From the NCBI GenBank assembly GCA_027293165.1, contig JAPUGB010000113.1, positions 1 through 32,648 of the forward strand: a stretch of 32,648 nt of DNA. The letters are read 5' to 3'. Shown in pieces: positions 8,176 through 19,237 of the stretch. The notes below the pieces were generated by a model. The model searched no databases. It was not told the origin of the DNA and saw only the letters and a program-made list of their open reading frames with translations. The translations under genes and the position numbers were made by a program. The stretch comes from Gammaproteobacteria bacterium. GTDB taxonomy: Bacteria; Pseudomonadota; Gammaproteobacteria; Steroidobacterales; GCA-2729495. Within the stretch, counting starts at the first letter, position 1. Every line of letters begins with the position of its first letter.

Positions 8176-9728
8176 CAGTCGGAGCGAGTCACGCGAACGG
8201 ATTCTTCCAGCGTCGTCACTCCGGCCCTGACCTTGTCAAAACCATCATCACGAATGCTCGGGCTCAGGGTGCGGGCGTATTTCTCCAGCTCGTGTTCCGC
8301 AGCACCGTCGTGAATCATCGCGCGCATGCGGTCGTCGATCGCGACCAATTCATAGATCCCGGTGCGGCCGTTGAAGCCACTCGGGCTGCCGGCCATTTCG
8401 GGTGGAGCACGATACAGCGTTGGCGGGTTCGCTGGATCGGCGCCCAGCAATTTGCACTCATACTCTGAAGCCGGGTACGGAGTCTTAATGTCTGGATCCA
8501 GAACGCGCACCAGACGCTGGGCCAGCACGCCGATCAGGCTGGACGCCAGCAAAAACGGCTCGATTCCCATGTCGCGCAACCGGGTAACCGTCCCGACGGC
8601 CGTGTTGGTATGCAGGGTCGACAAAACCAGGTGGCCGGTCAGGCTGGCCTGCACGGCAATTTCCGCCGTTTCCAGGTCACGGATCTCGCCGACCATGACC
8701 ACGTCCGGGTCCTGCCGCAAAATCGCGCGCAGCCCCCGGGCGAACGTCATGTCGACCTTGGTGTTGACCTGGGTTTGGCCGATACCGTCGATGTAGTACT
8801 CGATCGGGTCCTCCACCGTCATGATATTGCGGGTGTCGTTATTGATTTGCTCCAGCGCGGCATACAGCGTCGTGGTTTTGCCGGAACCGGTGGGACCGGT
8901 GACCAGGATGATGCCGTGGGCGCGGTGAATCAGCTCGTAGGTGGTCCGTCGAGTCGCTTCCGCCATGCCCAGCGACTGTAGGCTGAGTCGTCCAGCCTGT
9001 TTGTCCAGTAGGCGCATGACCACCCGTTCGCCGTGGCCCGACGGTATCGTCGAGACTCTGACGTCCACCGAACGTCCGGCGATGCGCAATGAGATCCGGC
9101 CATCCTGGGGTAAGCGTTTTTCAGCGATGTCCAGCTTTGACATGACTTTGATTCTCGACACCACCAACGGCGCGACAGCCCTGCGGGACTGCAACACCTC
9201 GCGCAAAATTCCATCGACGCGAAACCGGATGACAAGACGGTTCTCAAACGGTTCGATGTGGATATCGGAAGCGTTTTCTTTGATTGCCGAGGTCAGGACC
9301 GCATTGATTAACCGGATAATTGGCGCGTCGTCTTCACTCTCAAGCAGGTCGGACGGTTCCGGTAGCTCCTGGGCGACCTTGAACAAGTCCGCGTCATCGC
9401 CGAGCTCCCCGACCATCTGCATCGTGTCCCGGGAGCCTTGTTCGTAGGTCTCGTTGAGCAGTGTTTCGAACTCATCGGCTGACACCATCCGTGTGATCAG
9501 CGGGCCGCCGGCAACGCGGCGGGCCTCGGCCAGGCTGGTTGGCTTGGCGTCTTTTCGAACGATCGTCAGGTAGCCATCGTCCTGGCGGCCGTGGATCAGA
9601 ATGCCCTGGCGCTTGGCAAATACGAACGGCAGCACGCTGCCACCGGTCTCGTGCACCTGAGCAGTTGCCGCCTGAACGTCGCCGGGCAACTCGTCGGGCA
9701 AACTATCGGGGTCAATGACGGGTGCCAC
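8175..9728 (-). CDS. gspE: GspE, type II secretion ATPase lacking the zinc motif
   Basis: The start is set at a GTG (9726-9728), two bases after the gspD stop and seven bases after GGAG; the frame is open further upstream but overlaps gspD. This gives 517 residues. Visible motifs are Walker [10 protein letters not shown] (278-286), the Asp box EDPIEY, Walker [13 protein letters not shown] and the His box [13 protein letters not shown]. The protein powers pseudopilus assembly from the cytoplasmic face. The four zinc-binding cysteines of EpsE/PilB-type ATPases are missing: residues 410-452 read DPDIK where CPDCK is expected and [10 protein letters not shown] in place of the second CxxC. One cysteine (Cys425) remains, at a non-matching position. 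Confidence 0.95.
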   Translation of the reverse strand: MAPVIDPDSLPDELPGDVQAATAQVHETGGSVLPFVFAKRQGILIHGRQDDGYLTIVRKDAKPTSLAEARRVAGGPLITRMVSADEFETLLNETYEQGSRDTMQMVGELGDDADLFKVAQELPEPSDLLESEDDAPIIRLINAVLTSAIKENASDIHIEPFENRLVIRFRVDGILREVLQSRRAVAPLVVSRIKVMSKLDIAEKRLPQDGRISLRIAGRSVDVRVSTIPSGHGERVVMRLLDKQAGRLSLQSLGMAEATRRTTYELIHRAHGIILVTGPTGSGKTTTLYAALEQINNDTRNIMTVEDPIEYYIDGIGQTQVNTKVDMTFARGLRAILRQDPDVVMVGEIRDLETAEIAVQASLTGHLVLSTLHTNTAVGTVTRLRDMGIEPFLLASSLIGVLAQRLVRVLDPDIKTPYPASEYECKLLGADPANPPTLYRAPPEMAGSPSGFNGRTGIYELVAIDDRMRAMIHDGAAEHELEKYARTLSPSIRDDGFDKVRAGVTTLEESVRVTRSD

Positions 9729-9729
9729 G

Positions 9730-11751
9730 TTAGTTCTCCGGCGTGGCAGTATCGGTGTTCCCGCCCGGCTGTTTGGCCTCACTGTCCACATCGTCAGGCG
9801 TCAGCCCGCGCAGATCCAGCGCCGGTGTCTTCTGCCCGGCTGTTTCGAGTTCGGGCAGCACCGGGCGTTGGTGGTCACCTTTCAGCAGGCCAATATCTCG
9901 ATCGATGCCGAGTTGAATATCGCGGATCAGGCTGTATTTCGCATTGGTCTCAAATGCCGCGTCGACGCTGTCACGAATGATCGTTGGCTTGATAAAAAAC
10001 ATCAGGTTGGTTTTAACATACTGGACTTTCTTCGCCCGGAACAAAACGCCGAGCAACGGTATGCTGCCGAGGAAGGGCACGCGTTGCTCGCTTTCCCGGA
10101 TGTCATCCTGGAGCAGCCCACCGAGCACCAGCGTGCCGCCGTCCTCGACGATGACCGAGGTCGTGATCGTGCGGTTGTTGGTGATCAGGTCCACCGCCTG
10201 CGTACTGTCGGTGAGCGTGGAAATCTCCTGCTCAATTTTCAACAACACCGCGTCGCCCTCGTTGATCTGTGGCGTGATTTTCAGGGTCAGCCCGACCTGC
10301 TCGCGTTCCACCGTCGTAAACGGATTGACGGTGGCGCCGCCGGCGACGGGGGTCGTGAAACTACCGGTGACGAACGGCACTTCCTGGCCGACCTGGATCT
10401 GCGCCTCTTCGTTGTCCATCATCACCAGTGTCGGCGTGGCCATGATGTTGTTGTCGGCGTCGCTCTGCAATGCTCTGATTACGGCTGCAAAGCTGAGCCC
10501 ACTGTCGGACAGCCGTCCAACCGCGCCGGTGATGCCTGGCGGGACCGTTATAACAGCGTCTGCCGCGGCCCCGGCGGCCGCAGCGAGATCGGCCACACCG
10601 CCTGGAACGATGGGAAAATCGGTGGCGGCCGCGCTGTAATCTTCATCGAAGACCGCCCAGGTGATGCCGAACTCGGCCGCTTTGTCCATCCCAACCTCGA
10701 CGATGATGGTTTCGATCAACACCTGCGCACGGCGGATATCGAGGCGGTCGATAACCCTCATCATCGACCGCATGGTCTTTGGCGGTGCGGTTAGCACCAA
10801 GGCGTTGGTTTGTTCGTCAGCCCATATCGTGACATCGACTCCACCCCCGTTTGCCTGTGCGCCAGCTGTTGTGGAGTATTGCGCACTGAGTTTGGTGGCG
10901 AGTTCTTCGGCGCTCGCATAGCGCAGGTAGCGCACCCGGGTGTCGCCACCCTCCTCGAGCGGCGTATCCAGATGCGTGATCAGGGTCCGGATCCGCAGGC
11001 GGTCCATCTTGTCGCCGCTGATCAGCACGCTGTTAGTGCGTTCGTCGGCAACCACCGTGATTGTCGGGCCCCCGCCCGCGGCACGGGAACCTTGCTGCAA
11101 GGCAGTCACGACGCGAACGGTTTCGCCCGCCGAAGCGTGTACCAGCCGAATGACTTCGTATTCCTCGTCGCTTTCCAGGTCAATGCGCCGAATAATGCGC
11201 AATACGCGGTCGACGTTGGCCGCACGGTCGGAAATGATCAGCAGGTTGGAGGCCGGATGCGCTGCCAGGTGCCCGTACTGCGGGATCAGTGGTCGCAGGA
11301 TCGGGACCAGCTGCGCGGCGGCGACATTCCTGACCGGTACCACCCGGGTTACGATGTCATCCGGTCGTTGCCCGCCTGCCATTTCTTCCCAGCCGGGCAT
11401 CTGCCGCGCGTTGGCGTCCGGCAAAATCTTGATAACGTCGCCCGACGGGACCGCAACAAACCCGTAGACCGCCAGAATCGACAGGAATGCCTCGTAGAAG
11501 GCGTCCGGGCTCATCGGCGTAGTCGACAACATCGTTACCTTGGCCGTGACTCGCGGATCAATGACGAAATTCTTGCCGGTAACTTCGCCGACCGCTTCGA
11601 TGATCTGGCGGATGTCGGCATCTTTGTAGTTGGGCGTGATCGTCGCGCCCTGCGCATGGCCCGGAACCGGGTTCAGCGTGCCGGCAAACACCAGGCACAC
11701 GGAAATCACTGCACAGGTCAGGTTACGGATGGATATAAATACGCTTGTCAT
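9730..11751 (-). CDS. gspD: GspD, type II secretion secretin
   Basis: The 673-residue protein begins with a cleavable signal peptide (cleavage near GHAQG, about residue 34). Four periplasmic N domains follow: N0 from [19 protein letters not shown], then N1-N3 with repeats such as RILRLIRRID-like and [11 protein letters not shown]. The secretin barrel starts near [13 protein letters not shown] and contains VPFVTGSF, then [12 protein letters not shown] and [14 protein letters not shown] near the C-terminus. An Ala-rich loop lies around [13 protein letters not shown]. It forms the outer-membrane channel. Its ATG overlaps the gspC stop (ATGA), so the two are probably translated together. A short tail after the barrel could bind a pilotin, but none is encoded nearby. 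Confidence 0.96.
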   Translation of the reverse strand: MTSVFISIRNLTCAVISVCLVFAGTLNPVPGHAQGATITPNYKDADIRQIIEAVGEVTGKNFVIDPRVTAKVTMLSTTPMSPDAFYEAFLSILAVYGFVAVPSGDVIKILPDANARQMPGWEEMAGGQRPDDIVTRVVPVRNVAAAQLVPILRPLIPQYGHLAAHPASNLLIISDRAANVDRVLRIIRRIDLESDEEYEVIRLVHASAGETVRVVTALQQGSRAAGGGPTITVVADERTNSVLISGDKMDRLRIRTLITHLDTPLEEGGDTRVRYLRYASAEELATKLSAQYSTTAGAQANGGGVDVTIWADEQTNALVLTAPPKTMRSMMRVIDRLDIRRAQVLIETIIVEVGMDKAAEFGITWAVFDEDYSAAATDFPIVPGGVADLAAAAGAAADAVITVPPGITGAVGRLSDSGLSFAAVIRALQSDADNNIMATPTLVMMDNEEAQIQVGQEVPFVTGSFTTPVAGGATVNPFTTVEREQVGLTLKITPQINEGDAVLLKIEQEISTLTDSTQAVDLITNNRTITTSVIVEDGGTLVLGGLLQDDIRESEQRVPFLGSIPLLGVLFRAKKVQYVKTNLMFFIKPTIIRDSVDAAFETNAKYSLIRDIQLGIDRDIGLLKGDHQRPVLPELETAGQKTPALDLRGLTPDDVDSEAKQPGGNTDTATPEN

Positions 11752-12749
11752 CGGCGTGCTCGGCCCTGGGCATCCAACTGGCTCACATCGATGCTCAGCG
11801 CCACCGGCTGTCCATTGCGTTCGATGGTTAAAGTGACCTGGGTAGCATCACTCAATGTGCTAAAAGCTTCCATGCCCTGAGCTGGATTATTCAGCGCCAT
11901 GCCATTGATTTCTGTGACCAAATCCCCAGGCCGCAGCCCAAGACTGGCAAAGGCCCGCCGGTCACGGCCCGGGTATACGCGATAACCTTGCAGTTGTCCA
12001 TTGGGCATGTAGGGCTGCGGGCGCACGATATCGGAAAAACGAGCCGCATTTTGTCCGATCAGGTTCTGTACGCTGGCGGGGAGCGCCCTTGCGGCGCGGC
12101 CGGTCGCCGACCGGGTTCCGGGCCTGGCTGCCGTACCGCCGAGGGACTGCTGCGGCAAGCGCAGGGTTTCGAGGATCCCGCCGCGGTTCAATATGACCCG
12201 GTCATAGAGCACCCGGTGCAGAACCGCTCCGCCAGGAATCGGATCATTGATGAAAAAGACATCTTCGTTGCCCGTACCGTCGGCGATGATTGCGTGCGCT
12301 TTACTCGCGTCATCGGTTGCGACCGTTCCACGCAGTTGCAGATTCATGCGCGTATCCGGTGCATCCACGGTCTCGACCGGGGCCGGATTCAATTCGGCCG
12401 AGCTTTCGCCAAACAGGTGGGCTTTGGCGATTGATTCGTAATTTGTCGTTACCGCACTCGATGTGCTGGCGGCGGCAGGTGCCGTGGATGCCGTCCACTC
12501 GACGCCGTCGCCGACCGGTACCAGCAACCAGAACAACCGCGCCAGGTAATAAGCGATACCGATTGCCAACAGCGCTGAGACCCAAAACGGCAGACGTACG
12601 CTGGCGCTGGCCGCGAGTTCGGCCGGCGAGTAAGACCGCCACCGCGCGATCTTTTGGGAAAGGTTCACTGCTGCAAGCCTATAGCTGTAGTCCGTTACGA
12701 GCTGCTGGATCCGGGCCTGCCCGAAACCCCCGGAACCACCGTTGGTCAT
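11748..12749 (-). CDS. gspC: GspC, type II secretion inner-membrane linker
   Basis: The 333-residue protein has a cytoplasmic start, one membrane helix (about residues 53-77, WVSALLAIGIAYYLARLFWLL) and a long periplasmic part. The HR domain (about 100-190: YESIAKAHLFGE, then LRGTVATDD) binds the N0 domain of GspD. A proline/alanine-rich linker leads to a C-terminal PDZ domain (about 240-325: GYRVYPGRDRRAFASLGLRPGD and VTEINGMALNNP). It heads the minus-strand gsp operon. No ribosome site is obvious before the ATG at 12749; a GTG about 27 codons later (VNLSQKIARW) is a possible alternative start. Confidence 0.92.
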   Translation of the reverse strand: MTNGGSGGFGQARIQQLVTDYSYRLAAVNLSQKIARWRSYSPAELAASASVRLPFWVSALLAIGIAYYLARLFWLLVPVGDGVEWTASTAPAAASTSSAVTTNYESIAKAHLFGESSAELNPAPVETVDAPDTRMNLQLRGTVATDDASKAHAIIADGTGNEDVFFINDPIPGGAVLHRVLYDRVILNRGGILETLRLPQQSLGGTAARPGTRSATGRAARALPASVQNLIGQNAARFSDIVRPQPYMPNGQLQGYRVYPGRDRRAFASLGLRPGDLVTEINGMALNNPAQGMEAFSTLSDATQVTLTIERNGQPVALSIDVSQLDAQGRARR

Positions 12750-13067
12750 AATAAGGCGTCATGCTGGCCGGGCTCAAGCGCGAAACAGCTGTTTTTCCTT
12801 ATGAAGCATCGAGATGCGGATCAGACTTTACAGCAATTCTGGAAAACGGGTCGATCACACCCGAGACAAGCCGCCTGTTGCTCCAGGCACTTGGCTGAAA
12901 CGACCGGCCGGCGTACTCTGCGGGCACCCGCAGCTGGACTGGCCGCGGACGGGCGGCGCACACAGTCGGCTACATACTGTCTTCCGTACTGCCTGGATGG
13001 ACGGGTCCGGTAAAGCAGGTAGAATGCTCTGAACGCCAATGATTCCGCTAAGGGGTGCTGGCAGGCC
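12750..13067. other. Divergent intergenic region gspC / clpS
   Basis: No gene is visible in these 318 bases. A perfect inverted repeat, CTGCGGG-ca-CCCGCAG, lies at 12918-12933; it has no T-run and a two-base loop, so it looks more like a protein-binding palindrome or cruciform than a terminator. The gspC promoter must lie in the left half, but no convincing boxes were found. A candidate clpS promoter is listed separately. Confidence 0.5.
12998..13025 (+). promoter_or_regulatory. Candidate clpS promoter
   Basis: A -10 box TAGAAT (13020-13025) lies 16 bases after TGGACG (12998-13003), a four-of-six match to the -35 consensus. The clpS ATG follows 42 bases later. The -35 box is weak, so this remains a candidate. 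Confidence 0.4.
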
Positions 13068-13406
13068 ATGTCGAATGACCAGAAGAAGGATTTTCTGATC
13101 CGACCGGAGGATGAACGTGGCCTGGTTCTTGAGGAGGCTAAGCCGAAACTCAAGAAGCCGCCACTGTTCCGCGTCGTGTTGCTCAATGATGACTACACCC
13201 CGATGGAATTCGTTGTTGAGGTCTTGGAATTGATATTCGGCATGGATCGGCCAAAGGCGACGCGGATCATGCTCGAGGTGCATACCAAGGGCAAGGGCAT
13301 TTGCGGCGTGTATACGTACGAAATTGCGGAAACTAAAGTGGCACAGGTCAGCACCTTTGCCCAACAAAATCAGCATCCTCTGCTGTGTACAATGGAAGAG
13401 AGTTAA
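13068..13406 (+). CDS. clpS: ClpS, N-degron adaptor for ClpA
   Basis: The 112-residue protein contains the ClpS core: [20 protein letters not shown], where the Asn-Asp-Asp forms part of the pocket for N-terminal residues, then the [14 protein letters not shown] helix with the conserved histidine. The C-terminus ([15 protein letters not shown]) is typical. The flexible N-terminal tail needed for delivery to ClpA is present (about 30 residues). ClpS binds proteins with Leu, Phe, Trp or Tyr at the N-terminus and hands them to ClpA. The stop is six bases before clpA, so the pair is co-transcribed. No strong ribosome site precedes the ATG. Confidence 0.96.
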   Translation: MSNDQKKDFLIRPEDERGLVLEEAKPKLKKPPLFRVVLLNDDYTPMEFVVEVLELIFGMDRPKATRIMLEVHTKGKGICGVYTYEIAETKVAQVSTFAQQNQHPLLCTMEES

Positions 13407-13412
13407 TTTCGA

Positions 13413-15695
13413 ATGTTAAGCAGCGAACTAGAATTTTGCCTGAATGAGGCATTTCAGAAAGCCCGAACCAGCCACCATGAATTTGTGACGGTCGAGCACT
13501 TGCTGCTCGCCATCATGGATATTCCGTCGGTTGGCGAGGTGTTGAAGGCCTGTGCGGCTGACCTGCCTCGGCTTAGCAGGGAATTGACCGAATTCATCGA
13601 TGAGTCAACCCCGTTCCTGCCCGAAGAAAGTGAGCAGGAGGTCCAGCCCACGCTTGGCTTCCAGAGGGTTCTGCAACGCGCTGTCTATCACGTGCAGTCA
13701 GGCGGGCGGAAGGAAGTGACGGGCGTCAATGTGCTGGTTGCGATTTTCGGCGAAAAACAGTCGCATGCGGTGTATTTGCTCGGGCTCCAGGACGTGAATC
13801 GGGTGGACATCGTGAACTTCATTTCACATGGTGTCTCCAAGCTCGGTGACGGGAGCCCGCCCGAACACGATTCGGATGTCTCTTCGGACGAACTCGAGGA
13901 CGATTCCTCCACCAGCGCGCTGGAACGGTTTACGACAAATCTCAATCAGAAAGCCGCCGACGGGAAGATCGACCCGCTGATCGGCCGGGAGTCCGAGATC
14001 CAACGAACGATTCAGGTGTTGTGTCGTCGGCGCAAGAACAACCCGCTTTATACCGGAGAGGCCGGCGTCGGCAAGACCGCGATGGCAGAAGGCCTGGCCA
14101 AGATGATCGTTGACGATGAAGTTCCCGACGTGCTGCAGGGCTGCACACTCTACGCGTTGGATATGGGCGCTTTGCTGGCAGGGACCAAGTATCGCGGCGA
14201 TTTTGAAAAACGCATGAAAGGCGTCTTTGCCGAGTTAACGAAGGACCCGGGCGCGATCTTGTTTATCGACGAGATACACACGATGATCGGTGCCGGGGCG
14301 GCGTCCGGCGGGGTCCTGGATGCGTCGAACCTGATCAAGCCGGTGCTGGCTGATGGCGAGATGCGGTGCATCGGTTCGACCACGTACCGTGAATATCGGC
14401 ATATTTTCGAAAAAGACCATGCCCTGGCACGACGTTTTCAGAAAATCGACATTCTCGAACCCAGCGTGGCTCAGACCATAGACATTCTGAAGGGATTGCG
14501 TGGCCGGTTTGAAGAGCACCACGGCGTTAAATACGCCGACGAAGCGTTGGTGGCGGCCGCAGAGTTGGCGGCGCGGCACATCAATGAGCGCCAATTGCCG
14601 GACAAGGCCATCGATGTCATCGATGAGGCGGGCGCAAGCCTGCGCCTGGAGCCGGAAAACGAGCGGCCGGACATCATTGATGTCGTCCGCATCGAAACTG
14701 TTGTTGCCCGGATGGCGCGAATTCCGCCCGAGAGCGTGTCCTCATCGGATCGCAACCTGCTGCAGCATCTCGAACGTGACCTCAAGCTGGTTATATTTGG
14801 ACAGGACAAGGCCATCGCTGCGCTGGCATCGGCGATTAAGATGGCGCGTTCCGGTCTTCGCGAGGATGAGAAGCCGGAGGGCGCTTTTCTGTTTGCTGGT
14901 CCGACCGGAGTCGGCAAGACCGAGGTTACGCGACAACTTGCTTATTGCCTGGGCATCGAACTGATTCGCTTTGATATGTCGGAATACATGGAGCGTCATA
15001 CGGTTTCCAGGCTGATCGGTGCGCCACCCGGCTACGTTGGCTTTGATCAGGGGGGGTTGCTGACCGAGGCAGTGAGCAAGAACCCACACGCGGTGTTGCT
15101 GCTCGATGAGGTTGAGAAAGCGCATCCCGAGGTTTTCAACCTGCTGCTTCAGGTCATGGATCACGGAACCTTGACCGATAACAACGGCCGCAAAGCAGAC
15201 TTCCGCAACATCATTCTGGTGATGACAACGAATGCTGGCGCACGTGAAATGGACCGCCAGTCGATCGGTTTTACGCAGCAGGATCACAGTACCGATGGCC
15301 TTTCCGCGATTCAGAAAATGTTTACGCCTGAATTTCGCAACCGCCTAGATACGGTAATTCAATTCGACGCGCTGGATCGTGAATCCGTGCTGCGGGTGGT
15401 CGACAAACTGGTCCTGGAATTAGAATCGCAGCTGGAGCGCAACGATGTCACGCTGGAGTTGAACCCGGCCGCCCGGCAATTGATTGCCGATCGCGGCTAT
15501 GATCCGAAAATGGGTGCGCGCCCCATGGCGCGGGTGATTCAGGAGCAAATCAAGCGACCGCTGGCGGAACAATTGTTGTTCGGCGAACTGGTCGACGGTG
15601 GTCACGCGGTTATCGTTGTCGGTGACGACGGGGAACTGAAGCTGGACGTCCGACCGAGTACCAAAAAGCTCGAGCATCTGTCCGAAGCACCGTGA
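13413..15695 (+). CDS. clpA: ClpA, AAA+ unfoldase of the ClpAP protease
   Basis: The 760-residue protein starts with the Clp N domain (LSSELEFCLNEAFQKARTSHHEFVTVEHLL). A first AAA+ module has Walker A GEAGVGKTA and Walker B AILFIDEIHTMIG; a second has Walker A GPTGVGKTE and Walker B VLLLDEVEKAHPEVFN. The tripeptide IGF in MDRQSIGFTQQD is at the position of the ClpP-docking loop (IGL in E. coli ClpA). It lacks the ClpB middle coiled coil. ClpP itself is not in the window. It faces infA, with 42 bases between the two stop codons and no clear terminator in the gap. Confidence 0.97.
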   Translation: MLSSELEFCLNEAFQKARTSHHEFVTVEHLLLAIMDIPSVGEVLKACAADLPRLSRELTEFIDESTPFLPEESEQEVQPTLGFQRVLQRAVYHVQSGGRKEVTGVNVLVAIFGEKQSHAVYLLGLQDVNRVDIVNFISHGVSKLGDGSPPEHDSDVSSDELEDDSSTSALERFTTNLNQKAADGKIDPLIGRESEIQRTIQVLCRRRKNNPLYTGEAGVGKTAMAEGLAKMIVDDEVPDVLQGCTLYALDMGALLAGTKYRGDFEKRMKGVFAELTKDPGAILFIDEIHTMIGAGAASGGVLDASNLIKPVLADGEMRCIGSTTYREYRHIFEKDHALARRFQKIDILEPSVAQTIDILKGLRGRFEEHHGVKYADEALVAAAELAARHINERQLPDKAIDVIDEAGASLRLEPENERPDIIDVVRIETVVARMARIPPESVSSSDRNLLQHLERDLKLVIFGQDKAIAALASAIKMARSGLREDEKPEGAFLFAGPTGVGKTEVTRQLAYCLGIELIRFDMSEYMERHTVSRLIGAPPGYVGFDQGGLLTEAVSKNPHAVLLLDEVEKAHPEVFNLLLQVMDHGTLTDNNGRKADFRNIILVMTTNAGAREMDRQSIGFTQQDHSTDGLSAIQKMFTPEFRNRLDTVIQFDALDRESVLRVVDKLVLELESQLERNDVTLELNPAARQLIADRGYDPKMGARPMARVIQEQIKRPLAEQLLFGELVDGGHAVIVVGDDGELKLDVRPSTKKLEHLSEAP

Positions 15696-15737
15696 ACGGA
15701 CCGCTCAGCCAGGCAATAAACGGAGCCCAAGCAGTCT

Positions 15738-15956
15738 CTACCGTTCCCGGTAGATGATTCGCCCTTTGCTGAGATCGTAAGGTGTCAGTTCGACCGTGAC
15801 CTTATCGCCGGTGAGAATGCGGATGTAATGCTTGCGCATTTTGCCGGAAATGTGCGCCGTAATGATATGACCATTTTCGAGTTCAACTCGAAATGTTGTA
15901 TTGGGGAGCGTTTCGGAGACGACTCCGTCCATTTGTATCGCTTCTTCTTTTGCCAC
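15738..15956 (-). CDS. infA: Translation initiation factor IF-1
   Basis: The 72-residue product is nearly standard IF-1: [20 protein letters not shown], then [19 protein letters not shown] and the closing [18 protein letters not shown]. It is a single OB fold that binds the 30S A site. The start is a GTG (15954-15956) because it gives exactly the family length and follows GGAAGGA by three bases; a TTG four codons upstream would put the ribosome site inside the gene. A separate promoter candidate lies at 15986-16014, so infA may be transcribed both alone and with aat. Confidence 0.97.
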   Translation of the reverse strand: MAKEEAIQMDGVVSETLPNTTFRVELENGHIITAHISGKMRKHYIRILTGDKVTVELTPYDLSKGRIIYRER

Positions 15957-15985
15957 AAATCCTTCCAATAAGCGCGGGCGGGCGA

Positions 15986-16014
15986 ATTGTGCAAGAAGTT
16001 CCGTGAACTAGCAA
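15986..16014 (-). promoter_or_regulatory. Candidate infA promoter
   Basis: On the minus strand TTGCTA (16009-16014) and CACAAT (15986-15991) are separated by 17 bases; each matches four of six consensus positions. The start point would be near 15979, about 23 bases before the GTG of infA. This fits the general need for independent infA expression. Confidence 0.4.
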
Positions 16015-16047
16015 CCGGACTCGCCGGAAGTTGCCGCGCAGCGCTCG

Positions 16048-16770
16048 CTACCATGGCACTGTCGTTGGGGTCGGCAGCTGTCCCCAGACCGGCATCGCGG
16101 CTTCACAGTCGACATATTGGTTGAGATACTCGATAAAGGATTTTCTGGGTATTGGTCGCATGCCGAGCGTCAAAAGATGTTCGGAGACGACCTGGCAATC
16201 GAGTAATTTGACTCCCGTCCGTTGCAGCAAGTGGACCAGCCGGGCCAGCGCGACCTTCGATGCGTCGGGGGCTGCGCTGTACATCGATTCGCCAAAAAAA
16301 ATTTTACCGATCGCGATTCCGTACATGCCACCGACGAGCTGATCTCCTCGCCAGGTCTCGACCGAATGTGCATAACCCAGTTCGTGCAACTGCCGATACG
16401 CCGCGAGCATGTCGTCGGTGATCCAGGTGCCCGTTTCGAAACGGCTATTGGCACACTGCGAAATGACTTCGTTAAAACATTGATCGATCGATACGCAGTA
16501 TGTGCCCTTGCGCAGAGTACGGCGCAGGCTGCGAGAGATATGAAATTCATCCGGAAAAATGACCGCTCGCGGATCTGGCGACCACCACATGATCGGTTGG
16601 CTGTCGTCGTACCAGGGAAAAATGCCGCGCCGGTAAGCGAGGATGATCCGCTCCGGTGTCAGGTTGCCACCGATTGCCAGCAAACCGTCGGGATCTCTCA
16701 GAGCCTTGGCGACATCCGGAAAGCTGTCGGGCGGGTCGTCAGGCCGCAACCAGTGGATCGAGTGCTGCAT
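16048..16770 (-). CDS. aat: Aat, leucyl/phenylalanyl-tRNA-protein transferase
   Basis: The 240-residue enzyme carries the family signatures: FPDVAKALRDPDGLLAIGGNL, then AYRRGIFPWYDDSQPIMWWSP, YAHSVETWRG and KIFFGESMYS. It moves Leu or Phe from charged tRNA to proteins with N-terminal Lys or Arg, creating the degrons read by ClpS. The ATG at 16770 is preferred over a TTG four codons upstream. It belongs to the minus-strand run trxB - acyltransferase - aat - infA and faces clpS-clpA, its functional partners. An arginyltransferase-like ate/bpt gene, often next to aat in related bacteria, is not here. Confidence 0.96.
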   Translation of the reverse strand: MQHSIHWLRPDDPPDSFPDVAKALRDPDGLLAIGGNLTPERIILAYRRGIFPWYDDSQPIMWWSPDPRAVIFPDEFHISRSLRRTLRKGTYCVSIDQCFNEVISQCANSRFETGTWITDDMLAAYRQLHELGYAHSVETWRGDQLVGGMYGIAIGKIFFGESMYSAAPDASKVALARLVHLLQRTGVKLLDCQVVSEHLLTLGMRPIPRKSFIEYLNQYVDCEAAMPVWGQLPTPTTVPW

Positions 16771-16791
16771 TCGGCGAACCAACGCTCAGGC

Positions 16792-16832
16792 AGTGGGGTC
16801 AGACCGCGCCAGCTGGCGGGGCAAAACCACGT
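16792..16832. repeat. Possible REP-like remnant in the aat upstream gap
   Basis: The gap between aat and the upstream gene contains GTGGGGTCAGACC (16793-16805), resembling a motif I recall from scattered gammaproteobacterial palindromic repeats. A perfect 12-base palindrome, CGCCAGCTGGCG, follows at 16807-16818. Only one copy of the motif is in the window, so the assignment is weak. Confidence 0.25.
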
Positions 16833-17975
16833 TCATTGGCCGTGTTTTCGATAGGGCATGTGATCCTGGACCGCTTCGATGTAGTGATCCACGTATTGGC
16901 GTTCACGGCCCAGGAAATGATCAACTGCCGCGGCAAATTGTGGATGCGATAGCCAGTGTGCCGACCAGGTTTCCACCGGCACGAATCCACGGCTGATCTT
17001 GTGCTCACCCTGCGTGCCGGGCTCGAACCGCTGCAGGCCCTGCCGAATGCAGTAGTCGATGCCCTGGTAGTAGCAGGTCTCGAAGTGCAGGCTGTCGTAG
17101 AAACCACTACTGCCCCAATAACGCCCGTACAGCGTCGTGGTGCTTTGAAAACAGATTGCCGTGGCAATCGCATCCGCACCTTTATAAGCGACAAAGACGA
17201 CGATGTTTTCAGGCATGGTTTGGCTGACGGTACGAAAAAATTCGACGTTGATGTAAGGATGACGTCCGCGTTGCCAGAATGTGCTGGTATACAGTGGCAT
17301 CAATTGCTCCCACTTGGCCTCATCGAGGTCCAGGCCCGTGTGGACTTCGAAGCGGATCCCTGCTTCCCGGATTCGGCGACGTTCTCGACGGGTTTTTTTT
17401 CTCTTGGCGGATGTGAACTCGCCCAGGAAAGCATCGAAGCTTTCGTAATCCCGGTTGTGCCAATGAAATTGGCAGTCCTTGCGTAACAGCAGGCCGGCGT
17501 CGGCAAGTTGCTGCAATTCATTGGCTTCGGGGAACAAAAAGTGCAGCGACGACGCGCCCGTCTCATCCGCCAGGTTAACCGCCGCGGCCAACAGGAATTT
17601 GCAGTGCTTTGCGTAATCCTGCGAGCGGCCCACCAGGCAACGGGGCCCAGTGGCCGGCGTAAACGGTATCGCCGAGACCAGCTTCGGGTAATAGTCCAAA
17701 CCGGCTCGCTTGTATGCGTCCGCCCAGGCGAAATCGAACACGAATTCACCGTACGAGTTGGTTTTAAGGTAGAGCGGAAGCGCCGCAATCAGATCGCCGT
17801 TGTCATCCTCCTGTAAAAGGTGACAGGGTTGCCAGCCGGATGCTGCACCAACCGAGCCGCTTTCCTCCAGTGCATGAAGAAATTCGTGGCGTACAAAGGG
17901 ATTATCGGTTCCGCGGAGACCGTTCCAGGTGCCCGGCTCAACTTCGGCGATTGACTGTATTACCCGGGCCTGCAT
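16833..17975 (-). CDS. COG3146-type acyltransferase (GNAT fold)
   Basis: The 380-residue protein resembles the COG3146 family of predicted N-acyltransferases (also annotated as peptidoglycan-related GNAT proteins). Supporting segments are WNGLRGTDNPFVRHEFLHAL near the start, then PLYLKTNSYGEFVFDFAWAD, YYPKLVSAIPFTPATGPR, a basic stretch KRKKTRRERRRI, and HFETCYYQGIDYCI with FEPGTQGEHKISRGF near the end. The predicted fold is a double GNAT domain like FemAB and Aat. Substrates are unknown to me. The ATG at 17975 is used rather than the TTG one codon earlier. It lies 16 bases after trxB and 62 bases before aat, probably in one transcript, which suggests but does not prove a link to aminoacyl transfer. 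Confidence 0.82.
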   Translation of the reverse strand: MQARVIQSIAEVEPGTWNGLRGTDNPFVRHEFLHALEESGSVGAASGWQPCHLLQEDDNGDLIAALPLYLKTNSYGEFVFDFAWADAYKRAGLDYYPKLVSAIPFTPATGPRCLVGRSQDYAKHCKFLLAAAVNLADETGASSLHFLFPEANELQQLADAGLLLRKDCQFHWHNRDYESFDAFLGEFTSAKRKKTRRERRRIREAGIRFEVHTGLDLDEAKWEQLMPLYTSTFWQRGRHPYINVEFFRTVSQTMPENIVVFVAYKGADAIATAICFQSTTTLYGRYWGSSGFYDSLHFETCYYQGIDYCIRQGLQRFEPGTQGEHKISRGFVPVETWSAHWLSHPQFAAAVDHFLGRERQYVDHYIEAVQDHMPYRKHGQ

Positions 17976-17991
17976 CAAACGGTGGCGCTAT

Positions 17992-19140
<1,149 letters not shown>

Positions 19141-19237
19141 TCAACGGTGGGCCTTTAGCGAACAAGCTGGTATGATCGCGTGCCATTACCGCTTATTATT
19201 TAAGTAGTTAACTTCCATTCTTGGTAATTCACTTGAC

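Noticed and set aside
9715-11880. Long plus-strand frames opposite gspD and gspC (for example 9715-10794 and 10810-11880)
   Set aside because: Mirror frames of GC-rich genes; the minus-strand proteins match GspD and GspC end to end.
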